Below are positions 43,988 through 52,486 of a stretch of 62,484 nucleotides of DNA, piece by piece. Below the pieces are notes generated by a model. That model saw only the letters and a list, made by a program, of their open reading frames with translations. It was not told the DNA's origin and searched no databases. The stretch is from an uncultured Pelagibacteraceae bacterium (GTDB lineage: Bacteria; Pseudomonadota; Alphaproteobacteria; Pelagibacterales; Pelagibacteraceae): the NCBI GenBank assembly GCA_902553555.1, contig CACDLE010000004.1:1-62484 (forward strand). Reading direction: 5' to 3'. Both the position numbers and the translations under genes were made by a program. Each line of letters starts with the position of its first letter. Within the stretch, counting starts at the first letter, position 1.

Positions 43988-44590
43988 TTAATTGATAAAG
44001 GTTCTATTGCAATTTTCGACTGCAAAACAATATTTTGAAAATCTTATTCTTTGAAAAGGAAATAAATTGACTAATTCATCACTATCTTTATCAGCAGAAG
44101 TCTTAAGTTCAATAATGCAATTTTTTTCTTTTTGGTAATAATTTGTTTTAAAATTTTCATATTTTATATTTTTATCAATTGAAATTCTGACATCATCAAT
44201 AATCATATATTCTCTATCGTATGTTACATAAAAATTTGGCATACATACTCCATATTTATTATCAAAACAGCCTGCTCTTTTATAAAAATCAACAGTTTTA
44301 TTATCAATAATTTTTCTAGTTTTAAATCTTCCCTCTACAGATGAATATTTTATCTCAAGATAGTTTTTTTTATCTTCTGAATTAGGATAATTCCTAATTC
44401 TAATTTTTTTTCTTGGAACAATTCCTTCAACAGAGTCATTATACATGTCTAGATTTGAGTTATCAAAATAAAGACTTTTTATTTTTCTTGGCTTATGTAT
44501 TTTTTTCCCCGAACGGTTGAAAATAAATTTTTTAAAATCAATTAAGTTTTCTTGTCTTATGTAAAGTTTCTCCTCAGTTCTAAAACTCAT
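43988..44590 (-). CDS. VTC-domain (TTM-fold) polyphosphate polymerase-like protein
   Basis: A 200-residue triphosphate-tunnel protein of the VTC family. The expected charged residues are all visible: RTEEKLYI at the start, KIRIRNY (62-68), EIK (79-81), YDREY (124-128), RISID (135-139), ELK (161-163) and FSKY (184-187). In yeast VTC4 these line the tunnel that makes polyphosphate from ATP. Unlike eukaryotic VTC proteins it has no SPX domain or membrane segment. It overlaps the CotH-like gene by 4 nt, and a DUF4956 gene follows upstream; that gene trio recurs in other bacteria, to my knowledge. Polyphosphate or phosphoryl transfer to a surface polymer is inference. Confidence 0.85.
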   Translation of the reverse strand: MSFRTEEKLYIRQENLIDFKKFIFNRSGKKIHKPRKIKSLYFDNSNLDMYNDSVEGIVPRKKIRIRNYPNSEDKKNYLEIKYSSVEGRFKTRKIIDNKTVDFYKRAGCFDNKYGVCMPNFYVTYDREYMIIDDVRISIDKNIKYENFKTNYYQKEKNCIIELKTSADKDSDELVNLFPFQRIRFSKYCFAVENCNRTFIN

Positions 44591-46941
44591 TGGTTAAATT
44601 TTCCTTGTTTAGTTATTTCTGAAAATTTATCAATTTCAAACTTGTTTACAAAATTATCGCAAATTATCTCGTTTTCAAATTTAATAACCCCTCCATTGAA
44701 CTCCTGTTTTTTATTATAAGCCGAAAGACAACTTTTAACATTATTAAAATTAAGATTATTTAAAAAAACTGTCGAACTATCTTTTGAGGCTATACCAATT
44801 TGAGAATTTTTGCCCTCAATGTATTTTATATAAATCGTCGAAGACTCACCTGCTGATAAAGCTTTATCCCCACAATTATTTAAAATTAGTAAGTCTAATT
44901 TATACTCGCCTGCTGAAAAATCAACACAATCATTTTTTGAAGAATTTATAAATATTTTATCTATATGCAAATTTGAAAAGTCTACATCCAAACCGTCACT
45001 GAAAGAGTTTTCGATCGTAATTTTTTTAATTTGGCCAGTGGTATTTATAAAATTAATAGCATCTTCACAATTAGTATTTTTTGAGTCTATTACTATATTT
45101 TCAACGCTTAAATTTATAAAGGATAAGCAGCCAGTCAAGCCATTCATGTCATTGGGATAATTTTTAGGAGTATTATTTTTTAAAAGAGCTTGCCCCTGGT
45201 ATTGGATGTTGAAATTCTTTAAGTTACCTCCTATGAAATATGCTCTAGATCCTACCTCTGTTTGTATTATTTTTAAATTTAAATTATCATAGTTAGGCTT
45301 TATAATTATTCCATCCTCAAAATAAAGCGTAGAACTTCCAAATTTCATTTTGTTAAAGTTTCTATATTTTTTGATATTTTCAAAATTTAAAGTATTTCCT
45401 AAATATTGATATAAATTTTCATTAAGCACAAGTTCACCCTCTAATAAGTCTGTTAAATCATTTTGCGTAAAATTATAATCTTGGCAACTTGATAAAAATA
45501 TTCTACATCTTTGTAAACTTCCGTTTTGAGCATTTTGTTTAACCAACATAACATTAGAATCTATATCATTTAGTGTGTCGTTAAATTTTTTTAAAATATT
45601 TTCTATTGGTTTAAATCTATTATGTTCTAAAAGTTCATCATCATTAATATTTTGATAAACTTTTTCAATTCTATTTAAATTTTCTATTATTCTATTTATT
45701 TTACTCGATACCTCGTTACTACTTATGTTTAACCCTGACAAATTTATATTATTCTTTATTATTTCCTTATTAGTATTTTTAAGCTTTATCTTAAGAGAAT
45801 TAAAAGAAGAAAAAAAATTTTCTGATATTGGTAATCTATACGCAACAGTAGTAGTTGTAGGATTGTTCAAAACTATATTTGGATTTGAGTCATAGTTAAT
45901 AGGTTCAAAATAATTTTCTAATGAATTCCAATAAAATTTTCGATTGTTTGCTGCTAATCCATGCTGACTATTAGTTGCTTGAATTAAAAGATTGTAAATA
46001 TCTAATTTAAGAATATTTTTAGGATCAAAAAAACCTAAAAGTGTATTATCTAAATCGTAATCAAAATAATGAAAATTGTTTTTTTCGTCTTGGAACTTAT
46101 TAGAATAATATAAATAAATTAGGTTAAGGTTTGTGGTAGCATTAAATGACATTTTTTTTAATCCTTCACTTTTATTTATGATATTTGAGTTAACTTGTTT
46201 TGCTAGTAAATGCTTAATGCTATTGTTCATAATCGGGACAACTCCAATTTCCCAATTACTTTTTTGGTTTGAGGGTAACTTTTCAACTGCTTTGAAAAAA
46301 AATCTTTCGTCCCCTTCGAGTATTGGACCCTCTCTTCTATTATTATACTCTAATAATTCTTTTGCAGCTTTTTCTTGAAAAATCATAGTTGAATTAGCTT
46401 TATTTATTCTTGCATCAACTTTTGCTGTTCGAGGTGCCAAATAATTTAAATTTCTTAACAATTCTGTTAAAAAAATTTCATCGGCGAGCCTTCCTCTTGT
46501 ATTGGGTCTTAATAGTTTAAATCTTGTAATACCCTTAATATTTCCAACTTCAAGATGAACATCAATACTTTGAATGATAGTGTTTCCTAATAAATCGATA
46601 TGGTCCTTTTCATCTCCATGATGACGTATCCTAGCACTGTACATACATTTTGTGCCATCACTATATTTAACTAAGACTGTAGCGTCGTATCTTTGTTTAA
46701 AATTTTCTGAAACATATCTTGATCTACTTGTTAGTATTCTAACGCTATTTACTATCCAATTTCTGTAATTGTGTACATCAATTTCAATTTTATCAATTTT
46801 AAGTGAGTCAAATTTTTTTGGTATAACTTCTGAAACTTCGTTAACACACCCAGAAAAGTTCTGTAACGGTTTGTTAATATTCGATAGTGTTATTTGAGGG
46901 AAGAATAAAAAGAAGGAAAAATAAATTAATATTAATCTCAT
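44587..46941 (-). CDS. Secreted CotH-kinase-like protein with C-terminal beta-helix
   Basis: A 784-residue exported protein with a signal peptide (first about 20 residues, MRLILIYFSFFLFF...). Residues about 45-360 resemble the CotH spore-coat kinase fold: strand and loop RIRHHGD (104-110), the basic KLLRPNTRGR (142-151), Glu190 in FQEK, and acidic sites DYDLD (294-298) and NYDSN (349-353). A helical linker with coiled-coil character follows (about 380-510). Residues about 520-770 form a repetitive strand pattern (IDKIFINSS, LDLLILNNC, IYIKYIEGK) typical of a right-handed beta-helix. It would act in the periplasm or on the surface. The gene lies between DUF4956 and VTC genes. Kinase activity is not provable from sequence. 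Confidence 0.8.
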   Translation of the reverse strand: MRLILIYFSFFLFFPQITLSNINKPLQNFSGCVNEVSEVIPKKFDSLKIDKIEIDVHNYRNWIVNSVRILTSRSRYVSENFKQRYDATVLVKYSDGTKCMYSARIRHHGDEKDHIDLLGNTIIQSIDVHLEVGNIKGITRFKLLRPNTRGRLADEIFLTELLRNLNYLAPRTAKVDARINKANSTMIFQEKAAKELLEYNNRREGPILEGDERFFFKAVEKLPSNQKSNWEIGVVPIMNNSIKHLLAKQVNSNIINKSEGLKKMSFNATTNLNLIYLYYSNKFQDEKNNFHYFDYDLDNTLLGFFDPKNILKLDIYNLLIQATNSQHGLAANNRKFYWNSLENYFEPINYDSNPNIVLNNPTTTTVAYRLPISENFFSSFNSLKIKLKNTNKEIIKNNINLSGLNISSNEVSSKINRIIENLNRIEKVYQNINDDELLEHNRFKPIENILKKFNDTLNDIDSNVMLVKQNAQNGSLQRCRIFLSSCQDYNFTQNDLTDLLEGELVLNENLYQYLGNTLNFENIKKYRNFNKMKFGSSTLYFEDGIIIKPNYDNLNLKIIQTEVGSRAYFIGGNLKNFNIQYQGQALLKNNTPKNYPNDMNGLTGCLSFINLSVENIVIDSKNTNCEDAINFINTTGQIKKITIENSFSDGLDVDFSNLHIDKIFINSSKNDCVDFSAGEYKLDLLILNNCGDKALSAGESSTIYIKYIEGKNSQIGIASKDSSTVFLNNLNFNNVKSCLSAYNKKQEFNGGVIKFENEIICDNFVNKFEIDKFSEITKQGKFNQ

Positions 46942-46944
46942 TAA

Positions 46945-47562
46945 CTAGTTAAAGTTTACATTGACTTTGTGAATATTTTTTTCTTCCTCAATTTTTTTCT
47001 TAAACTCTTGTAGCTCTTTTTTGTTGTTAAAGCTCAGTCTATAAATATATTCATTTTGAGATTGATCTATAAGTGAATTAGCTAAAAAATCACTGTTTTC
47101 TATAAAGTCTATTTTTTTTTTTGATGTGATTTCAAGTGTGTTGCTTGTATTACCCTCATTGAATGACATATTGTAAAATGATTTACCAGATTTTTTAAAG
47201 ATTTTTTGTAAAATTTTTACAGCAAAAATTATTATTACAGTGCATAAAACTAATTGGATTGCCCACTTTGTTCTTACACTTGTAGCAATACCGACAGTGA
47301 TTAAATCAAAATAAATTATTAATTCTAAAGCACTTTTGACTGGGTGTCTAAACCTGACTATTGAAAGAGCGCCAATCATTCCAAGTGATAAAGCTATATT
47401 TCCAGCAATTGTTTTAGTAATAACGTAAGTGATGACTGGTAAAATCATGAAAGCAACTGTTTGGGCATGTGATTTAGCCCAGGCTTGCCCTGTTAATGTA
47501 AGGGAGTATCTAATTATCAATCCACTTGATATTAGTAAAATTAAAGATTTTATTTCATCCAT
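46945..47562 (-). CDS. DUF4956 membrane protein
   Basis: A 205-residue protein with about four hydrophobic segments in the first 120 residues (LILLISSGLIIRYS, VAFMILPVITYVI, LELIIYFDLITVGIA, IQLVLCTVIIIFAV) and a cytoplasmic C-terminal domain. The GMIGALSIVRFRHPVKSALELIIYFDLI region is the DUF4956 signature. Its genes frequently neighbour VTC-domain and CotH-like genes in other bacteria. It could anchor or gate the VTC protein at the membrane, as the VTC1-like subunits do in yeast; this is inference. It is 3 nt upstream of the CotH-like gene. Confidence 0.85.
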   Translation of the reverse strand: MDEIKSLILLISSGLIIRYSLTLTGQAWAKSHAQTVAFMILPVITYVITKTIAGNIALSLGMIGALSIVRFRHPVKSALELIIYFDLITVGIATSVRTKWAIQLVLCTVIIIFAVKILQKIFKKSGKSFYNMSFNEGNTSNTLEITSKKKIDFIENSDFLANSLIDQSQNEYIYRLSFNNKKELQEFKKKIEEEKNIHKVNVNFN

Positions 47563-47590
47563 TATTTTTAAATTATTATCAAATCAATTT

Positions 47591-48706
47591 TCATAAGTCA
47601 CTTAATTTATTTTTAAGTAAGTTAATGTCAACATTGATATGACCCATTTGGTTATTAGCAGCGTATTTTTCAGGTACCACAGAAATACAATCGTATTCTA
47701 AATTACATTTTTTTGCTAAATTTTCATACATTAAGCCTGCTGTTGATGGTTTTAATTCTAATGTTTTTGTTCCAGAACTACAAAAAACGAAATTTGCAAA
47801 TCCTGCACCGTGGAGACCAACAATCTCTTTTGCATTATAGAAAAATTTTATTTGTTCTTTAAAACTATAATTCGAAAGAACTATACGTTTATAATTTTTA
47901 CTTTGAACCAAATTAATCACCTCTTTTTCATTTGTTATTTTTCTTAATATTTGGATATTTGGAGAGGCATCAGATCTTTCAATATAAATTTTATCTGGAA
48001 ATTTATTATCTTTTAAATCAAAATTGGAAGTTAAGGTTTTTTTTAACCATTTGATAATCCAAATCGGTAGATTTTGAATTTCATTAGTTGCATCATTTTT
48101 AATAACCCACGGATGATCGGTAGATATAATCTCATCACATTCAATATGCCTATAGATTGAGCTAGATAATCTTTTTTTTGATAGAATACCAAAAATATCA
48201 AGTGTTTCTTTTTGAAATTTTTTTTTAAGATCGGGTAACAAAAAATAATCAATTTCATTAATATTTGTGACATTGCTTAATATCTTTAATCTAGGAAGCA
48301 CATCAAACAACCAGTGGAAGTAATTATAGTTCCCAGCTCCTCCTGTTAACATAGCAAAAACCCGGCCTTTTATTTTTTTTTTTAATCTTGGAGTTCCTTT
48401 GTTAAAAACTATGTTAGTATTAATTTTGTCAAATTTAACATTTCTAATTTGAAAAGATGGTCCTTCTACAATTTTATTTTCTTGAATAATAGCAGTATCG
48501 TTAATTGTATCTGTATACAAACGTGCTTTCTGCACTTTATATACTTTATAGATAAAGTTATTATCCAGATTAGACTTTAAGACTTCAGAACTTTCATCAT
48601 TTCCCGCAGGCTTAAAATCCTTTATTTCGCCATAAAGTAATTTAAAAAGACCATAGGATAATCTTTTAAATAGTAATTGTAATTTTTTTTTTATAGTATG
48701 TATCAA
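47591..48706 (-). CDS. GT61-family (DUF563) glycosyltransferase
   Basis: A 371-residue protein of the DUF563/GT61 family. Its marks are GGAGNYNYFHWLFDVLPRLKIL, IYIERSDASPNIQILRKITNEKEV and the C-terminal IVGLHGAGFANFVFCSSGTKTLEL. Such enzymes transfer pentoses, GlcNAc or other sugars to surface glycans. It appears to be the first gene of the minus-strand run continuing through DUF4956, CotH and VTC. A divergent gmd gene starts 34 nt away, so a common promoter gap of 34 nt is shared. Confidence 0.85.
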   Translation of the reverse strand: MIHTIKKKLQLLFKRLSYGLFKLLYGEIKDFKPAGNDESSEVLKSNLDNNFIYKVYKVQKARLYTDTINDTAIIQENKIVEGPSFQIRNVKFDKINTNIVFNKGTPRLKKKIKGRVFAMLTGGAGNYNYFHWLFDVLPRLKILSNVTNINEIDYFLLPDLKKKFQKETLDIFGILSKKRLSSSIYRHIECDEIISTDHPWVIKNDATNEIQNLPIWIIKWLKKTLTSNFDLKDNKFPDKIYIERSDASPNIQILRKITNEKEVINLVQSKNYKRIVLSNYSFKEQIKFFYNAKEIVGLHGAGFANFVFCSSGTKTLELKPSTAGLMYENLAKKCNLEYDCISVVPEKYAANNQMGHINVDINLLKNKLSDL

Positions 48707-48740
48707 AATTTTAGATTAATAACATTTAATTTCGAAAAAG

Positions 48741-49724
48741 ATGAGTAAAAAAGCTTTAATTACAGGTATAACTGGTCAAGACGGTTCTTATTTGACTGAA
48801 TTTTTGTTAAAAAAAAAATACAAAGTTCATGGTCTAGTAAGGAGAGTAGCTTTAGAAGATAAAAGTCATCGTCTTTGGCGACTAAGGCATGTGCTTAACA
48901 AAATTACATTACATCCAGGTTCTTTGGAAAGTTACGCAAGCTTGGTAAAACTGATTCAAAAAATTAAACCTGATGAGGTTTACCATTTAGGTGCTCAAAG
49001 TTATGTTGATTACTCATTTAAAGATGAATTTTCAACTTTGAACACAAATATGAATGGGACCCATTATATTTTATCTGCTTTAAAAGAGTTTTTACCTTCA
49101 GCTAGATTTTACTTTGCGGGTTCATCTGAGATGTTTGGAAAAGTAAGAGAAGTCCCACAAACTGAAAAAACACCTTTTTACCCAAGATCAGTTTATGGAA
49201 TATCTAAAGTTGCTGGTTATGATCTTACAAGAAATTATCGAGAAGCTTACAATATGTATTGTTGTAGTGGAATTCTTTTTAATCATGAGTCTCCAAGAAG
49301 AGGATTTGAATTTGTAACTAGAAAAATAACACACGCAGTTGCTAGAATTAAATTTGGTATACAGAAGGATTTAAAACTAGGAAACATAGATGCAAAACGA
49401 GATTGGGGTCATGCAAAAGATTACGTTGAAGCTATGTGGTTAATGCTTAATAAAAAAAAACCAGAGGATTATGTTATTAGCACAGGGAAGCAGTACTCTG
49501 TAAGAGATTTTGTTAAATTAGCATTTAGTTTAGTGGATTTAGATTACAAAAAATATGTTAAAATTGATAAAAAACTTTATAGGCCTTCAGAGGTGAAAAG
49601 TTTACTTGGAGATTGTAGAAAAGCTAAAAGAGAGCTTAAATGGAAACAAAAATATACTTTTAAAAAGTTAGTTGAAGATATGGTCAAATCAGATTTGGAT
49701 TTTGTAAAAAAACAAGGGTATTAG
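48741..49724 (+). CDS. gmd: GDP-mannose 4,6-dehydratase
   Basis: A 327-residue extended SDR. ITGITGQDGSYLTEFLL is the NADP loop, LVRRVALEDKSHRLWRL and LGAQSYVDYSF are substrate/NADP contacts, and SVYGISKVAGY carries the catalytic Tyr-Lys. NHESPRRGFEFVTRKI is the Gmd tetramer/substrate motif. It makes GDP-4-keto-6-deoxymannose, the substrate for a ColD-type 3-dehydratase, fucose synthase or aminotransferase. The ColD-like gene at 41827 could be its next step. Confidence 0.95.
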   Translation: MSKKALITGITGQDGSYLTEFLLKKKYKVHGLVRRVALEDKSHRLWRLRHVLNKITLHPGSLESYASLVKLIQKIKPDEVYHLGAQSYVDYSFKDEFSTLNTNMNGTHYILSALKEFLPSARFYFAGSSEMFGKVREVPQTEKTPFYPRSVYGISKVAGYDLTRNYREAYNMYCCSGILFNHESPRRGFEFVTRKITHAVARIKFGIQKDLKLGNIDAKRDWGHAKDYVEAMWLMLNKKKPEDYVISTGKQYSVRDFVKLAFSLVDLDYKKYVKIDKKLYRPSEVKSLLGDCRKAKRELKWKQKYTFKKLVEDMVKSDLDFVKKQGY

Positions 49725-49725
49725 G

Positions 49726-50943
49726 TTAAATAATATTTAATTTTGGTAAAGGAAAAATAAACTTAACACCTTTTTTTCTTGTTTTTATTTCTCTTTTCAA
49801 TATTTCTCTTCTAAAATGCCATGGTAACACAAGAAAATAATCTGGATTTAAAGATCTTGAATATTTCTCAGAAACTATTTTAATTTTAGAGCCTGGAGTA
49901 TAATAGCCATATTTATTTTTATTTCTCTCTGCAGCATAGTCAATTAATTTATAATCTATATTATAATATTGAAGAAGAACATTTCCTTTTGTAGAAGCTC
50001 CATAACAATGAATTGTTTTATGATTATTTTTAAGATGAACAAGTTTTTTATAGAGTTGTGATTTTGACTTATTAATATGTTTGATAAAATTTTTATACGT
50101 AATTATTTTATCTAATTTTTGTTTCTTCTCAATTTTTAAAATCTTTACAATTTTTTTTGTATTTGATTTTATTTTTGAATTATTATGACAAATTAGATAT
50201 TGTTTACTTCCTCCATTAATATCATTTTGTTTAATATCAAAAACTCTTAAATTGTGTTTTTTTGTTAAATCACAAATTACTTTTGAACTATAATATTCAA
50301 GATGTTCATGACAAATTGTATCAAACATTTTTAATTTTATAATAGATGAAAGGTCAGCAAACTCTAGTAAAAAAATACCATCTTTGTCTAATATTTTTTT
50401 TACATCTAAAATAAATTTGTTTGGATTTTTAGCGTCATAAAAAACTGACAAAGCTGTAATAATCTTAAATTTTTTTTTTGTTATGCCCCTTATTTTACTT
50501 GCTGAAAAAAAATCAGGTAAACAGTAGTTTATATTCTTATAGTTTTTTTTATACTTTTTTAGAATAGGATCAATCCCAAAAGTAATTATATCTTTTTTAT
50601 AGAAATTTAAAAGAGATCCATCATTGCTAGCAATGTCTAAAACTATATCATTTTTTTTTAAAGTTATTTTTTTGGATAAAATTTTTGTAATGTTTTTAAC
50701 ATGATTTAGCATAGTTTTGTTTATTCCTGTTCGGTATCCATAATCAGGTCCATATAAATATTTTAAATTAAAATTATGTGCTAACTGAACTAGTTGGCAA
50801 TTTTTGCACAAAATAAGTTTAATAGGTTCTTTTTTGATAATTTGTTTCTTAGATGGAAATTTTCCAGTAAAACACAGCTTGCCTAAAGAAAATAAATTAA
50901 CTAATTTAGAAGAGTTGCAAATTCTACATTTATTTATTTTCAT
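49726..50943 (-). CDS. Sugar C-methyltransferase-like protein (Zn ribbon, Methyltransf_13/14)
   Basis: A 405-residue three-part protein. The N-terminal zinc-binding segment has CRICNSS and CKNCQLVQLAHNF. A class I methyltransferase core follows with VLDIASNDGSLLNFY and the HEHLEYYS motif. A C-terminal alpha/beta domain has CYGASTKGNVLLQYY. This layout is that of C-methyltransferases acting on dTDP-keto sugars such as TylC3/NovU. A paralogue with the same layout lies at 54452. It is convergent with gmd, with 1 nt between stops. Confidence 0.86.
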   Translation of the reverse strand: MKINKCRICNSSKLVNLFSLGKLCFTGKFPSKKQIIKKEPIKLILCKNCQLVQLAHNFNLKYLYGPDYGYRTGINKTMLNHVKNITKILSKKITLKKNDIVLDIASNDGSLLNFYKKDIITFGIDPILKKYKKNYKNINYCLPDFFSASKIRGITKKKFKIITALSVFYDAKNPNKFILDVKKILDKDGIFLLEFADLSSIIKLKMFDTICHEHLEYYSSKVICDLTKKHNLRVFDIKQNDINGGSKQYLICHNNSKIKSNTKKIVKILKIEKKQKLDKIITYKNFIKHINKSKSQLYKKLVHLKNNHKTIHCYGASTKGNVLLQYYNIDYKLIDYAAERNKNKYGYYTPGSKIKIVSEKYSRSLNPDYFLVLPWHFRREILKREIKTRKKGVKFIFPLPKLNII

Positions 50944-51034
50944 CAGAAAGTTATATCAATGCTAAAATACAATTAAAATCTTTCTTATATAGAAGAAATT
51001 GAGTTATTAGCTTTGATTTTATGAATATATATTG

Positions 51035-51238
51035 TTAAAGCGTAAGAATTATACCAAAAACTGTTACTGCTGAGATAGCAGCAGCAGACAAAATAATGTT
51101 GCTCTTTCTCTCTTGTTTTTTACTTTCATTCATCCTTGCAACGAGATCGTTAACATCAACTCTGCTACTATGAGAAGGGTTATCCTTACCTACGTCTGAA
51201 TAGAAGTTTTGCTCTTTTTCTTTAGGTTGTGCACTCAT
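51035..51238 (-). CDS. Small single-span membrane protein, uncharacterised
   Basis: A 67-residue protein with a charged N-terminal 45 residues (SAQPKEKEQNFYSDVG, DVNDLVARMNESKKQERK) and one C-terminal hydrophobic helix (NIILSAAAISAVTVFGIILTL) ending at the C-terminus, so it looks tail-anchored. ATG at 51238, stop at 51035. Normal codon use and the clean helix argue that it is real. No known family is recognised. It is flanked by 91 and 129 nt gaps in which nothing else is seen, and sits between the glycan genes and ald. Confidence 0.65.
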   Translation of the reverse strand: MSAQPKEKEQNFYSDVGKDNPSHSSRVDVNDLVARMNESKKQERKSNIILSAAAISAVTVFGIILTL

Positions 51239-51367
51239 ACTTATCGATCATTTAATCATAAAATAACTAAGTTGTAATGGTTTATCAGTTCATACTGGGG
51301 TTTATTACACCAAGCTTTTAAATGCAAAATACTTTAAATTTTGTAATAACGACCGCTTTGGGTTTTA

Positions 51368-52486
51368 TCAAGATAGTAGTGCTTTTTCAGCAGGCATATA
51401 TTGTAACTTGAGTGCATCAGCAACACCTTTGTAAGTGACCGCACCCTTAAATATGTTAAGGCCTGATAAATAATTCTTATTTTCTAACAAGGTTTTTCTG
51501 TAACCTTGATCAGCAATTTTTTCTAAAAGAGGCAAAGTTGCTTTATTTAAAGCAATAGTTGAAGTTCTAGGAACGCCGCCTGGCATATTGGCTACACAGT
51601 AATGAACCACTCCATCTACTACATACGTTGGGTTAGCATGCGTGGTTGGTTTACTTGTCTCTACGCAGCCCCCTTGATCAATTGCAACATCTACGATTAC
51701 TGAGCCTTTTTTCATTAATTTAATCATGTTCTTAGTAATTAATTTTGGTGCTTCAGCTCCAGGTATTAAAACTCCACCTACTAATAAATCACATTCTGCT
51801 ATAAGTTTTTTGAGATCTGCTTTGTCACTTTCAGTTGGAATAATTTTATCTCCAAACATTTTATGAAGTTGTTCTAATCTTTCTTTCGATTTATCTACAA
51901 TATAAACTTTGCCTTTCATACCAGTGGCAATTACTGCAGCATTTTCCCCAACAACTCCTCCCCCTAAAATTACTATATTTGCTGGATCAACACCAGGTGC
52001 GCCACCTAATAATAAACCTCTTCCTTTTTGATTTTTTTCAAGAGAATGAGCCCCTGCTTGAATGGACATTCGTCCTGCTACTGCGCTCATAGGAGCTAAT
52101 AAAGGTAATCTACCTTTATCATCAGTTACAGTTTCGTAAGCTATGCATATTGATTTTGTTTTAATCAAACCCTCTGTAAGTTCTTTTGCAGCGGCTAAAT
52201 GTAAATAAGTAAAAATTATTTGATTTTCTCTAATCATTTTTACTTCTTCCATTTGGGGTTCCTTTACTTTAACAATTATTTCTGCATCTTTAAAAATAGA
52301 ATTTGCGCTATTATGAATTATCGCTCCAGCTCTTTGATAATCTTGATCAGTAAACCCTGCTTCTAAACCACCTTTTGTTTGTACTAATACTTTATGACCC
52401 TTTTCGTGTAATATTTTAACACTTTCAGGTGTAAGGCCAATTCTATGTTCTTGAAGCTTAATCTCTTTTGGTACTCCGATAATCAT
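51368..52486 (-). CDS. ald: Alanine dehydrogenase
   Basis: A 372-residue NAD-dependent enzyme that interconverts alanine and pyruvate plus ammonia. The N-terminus MIIGVPKEIKLQEHRIGLTPESV, the substrate-binding EIIVKVKEPQ, and ILGGGVVGENAAVIA NAD loop are diagnostic; the catalytic His is in FTYLHLAAAKE. It is one nucleotide downstream of the transaminase gene, so the pair can deaminate an amino donor while recycling pyruvate. Confidence 0.97.
   Translation of the reverse strand: MIIGVPKEIKLQEHRIGLTPESVKILHEKGHKVLVQTKGGLEAGFTDQDYQRAGAIIHNSANSIFKDAEIIVKVKEPQMEEVKMIRENQIIFTYLHLAAAKELTEGLIKTKSICIAYETVTDDKGRLPLLAPMSAVAGRMSIQAGAHSLEKNQKGRGLLLGGAPGVDPANIVILGGGVVGENAAVIATGMKGKVYIVDKSKERLEQLHKMFGDKIIPTESDKADLKKLIAECDLLVGGVLIPGAEAPKLITKNMIKLMKKGSVIVDVAIDQGGCVETSKPTTHANPTYVVDGVVHYCVANMPGGVPRTSTIALNKATLPLLEKIADQGYRKTLLENKNYLSGLNIFKGAVTYKGVADALKLQYMPAEKALLS

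Noticed and set aside
51239-51367. Possible small RNA or riboswitch before the small membrane protein
   Set aside because: A few weak pairings only; no recognisable riboswitch core or terminator.
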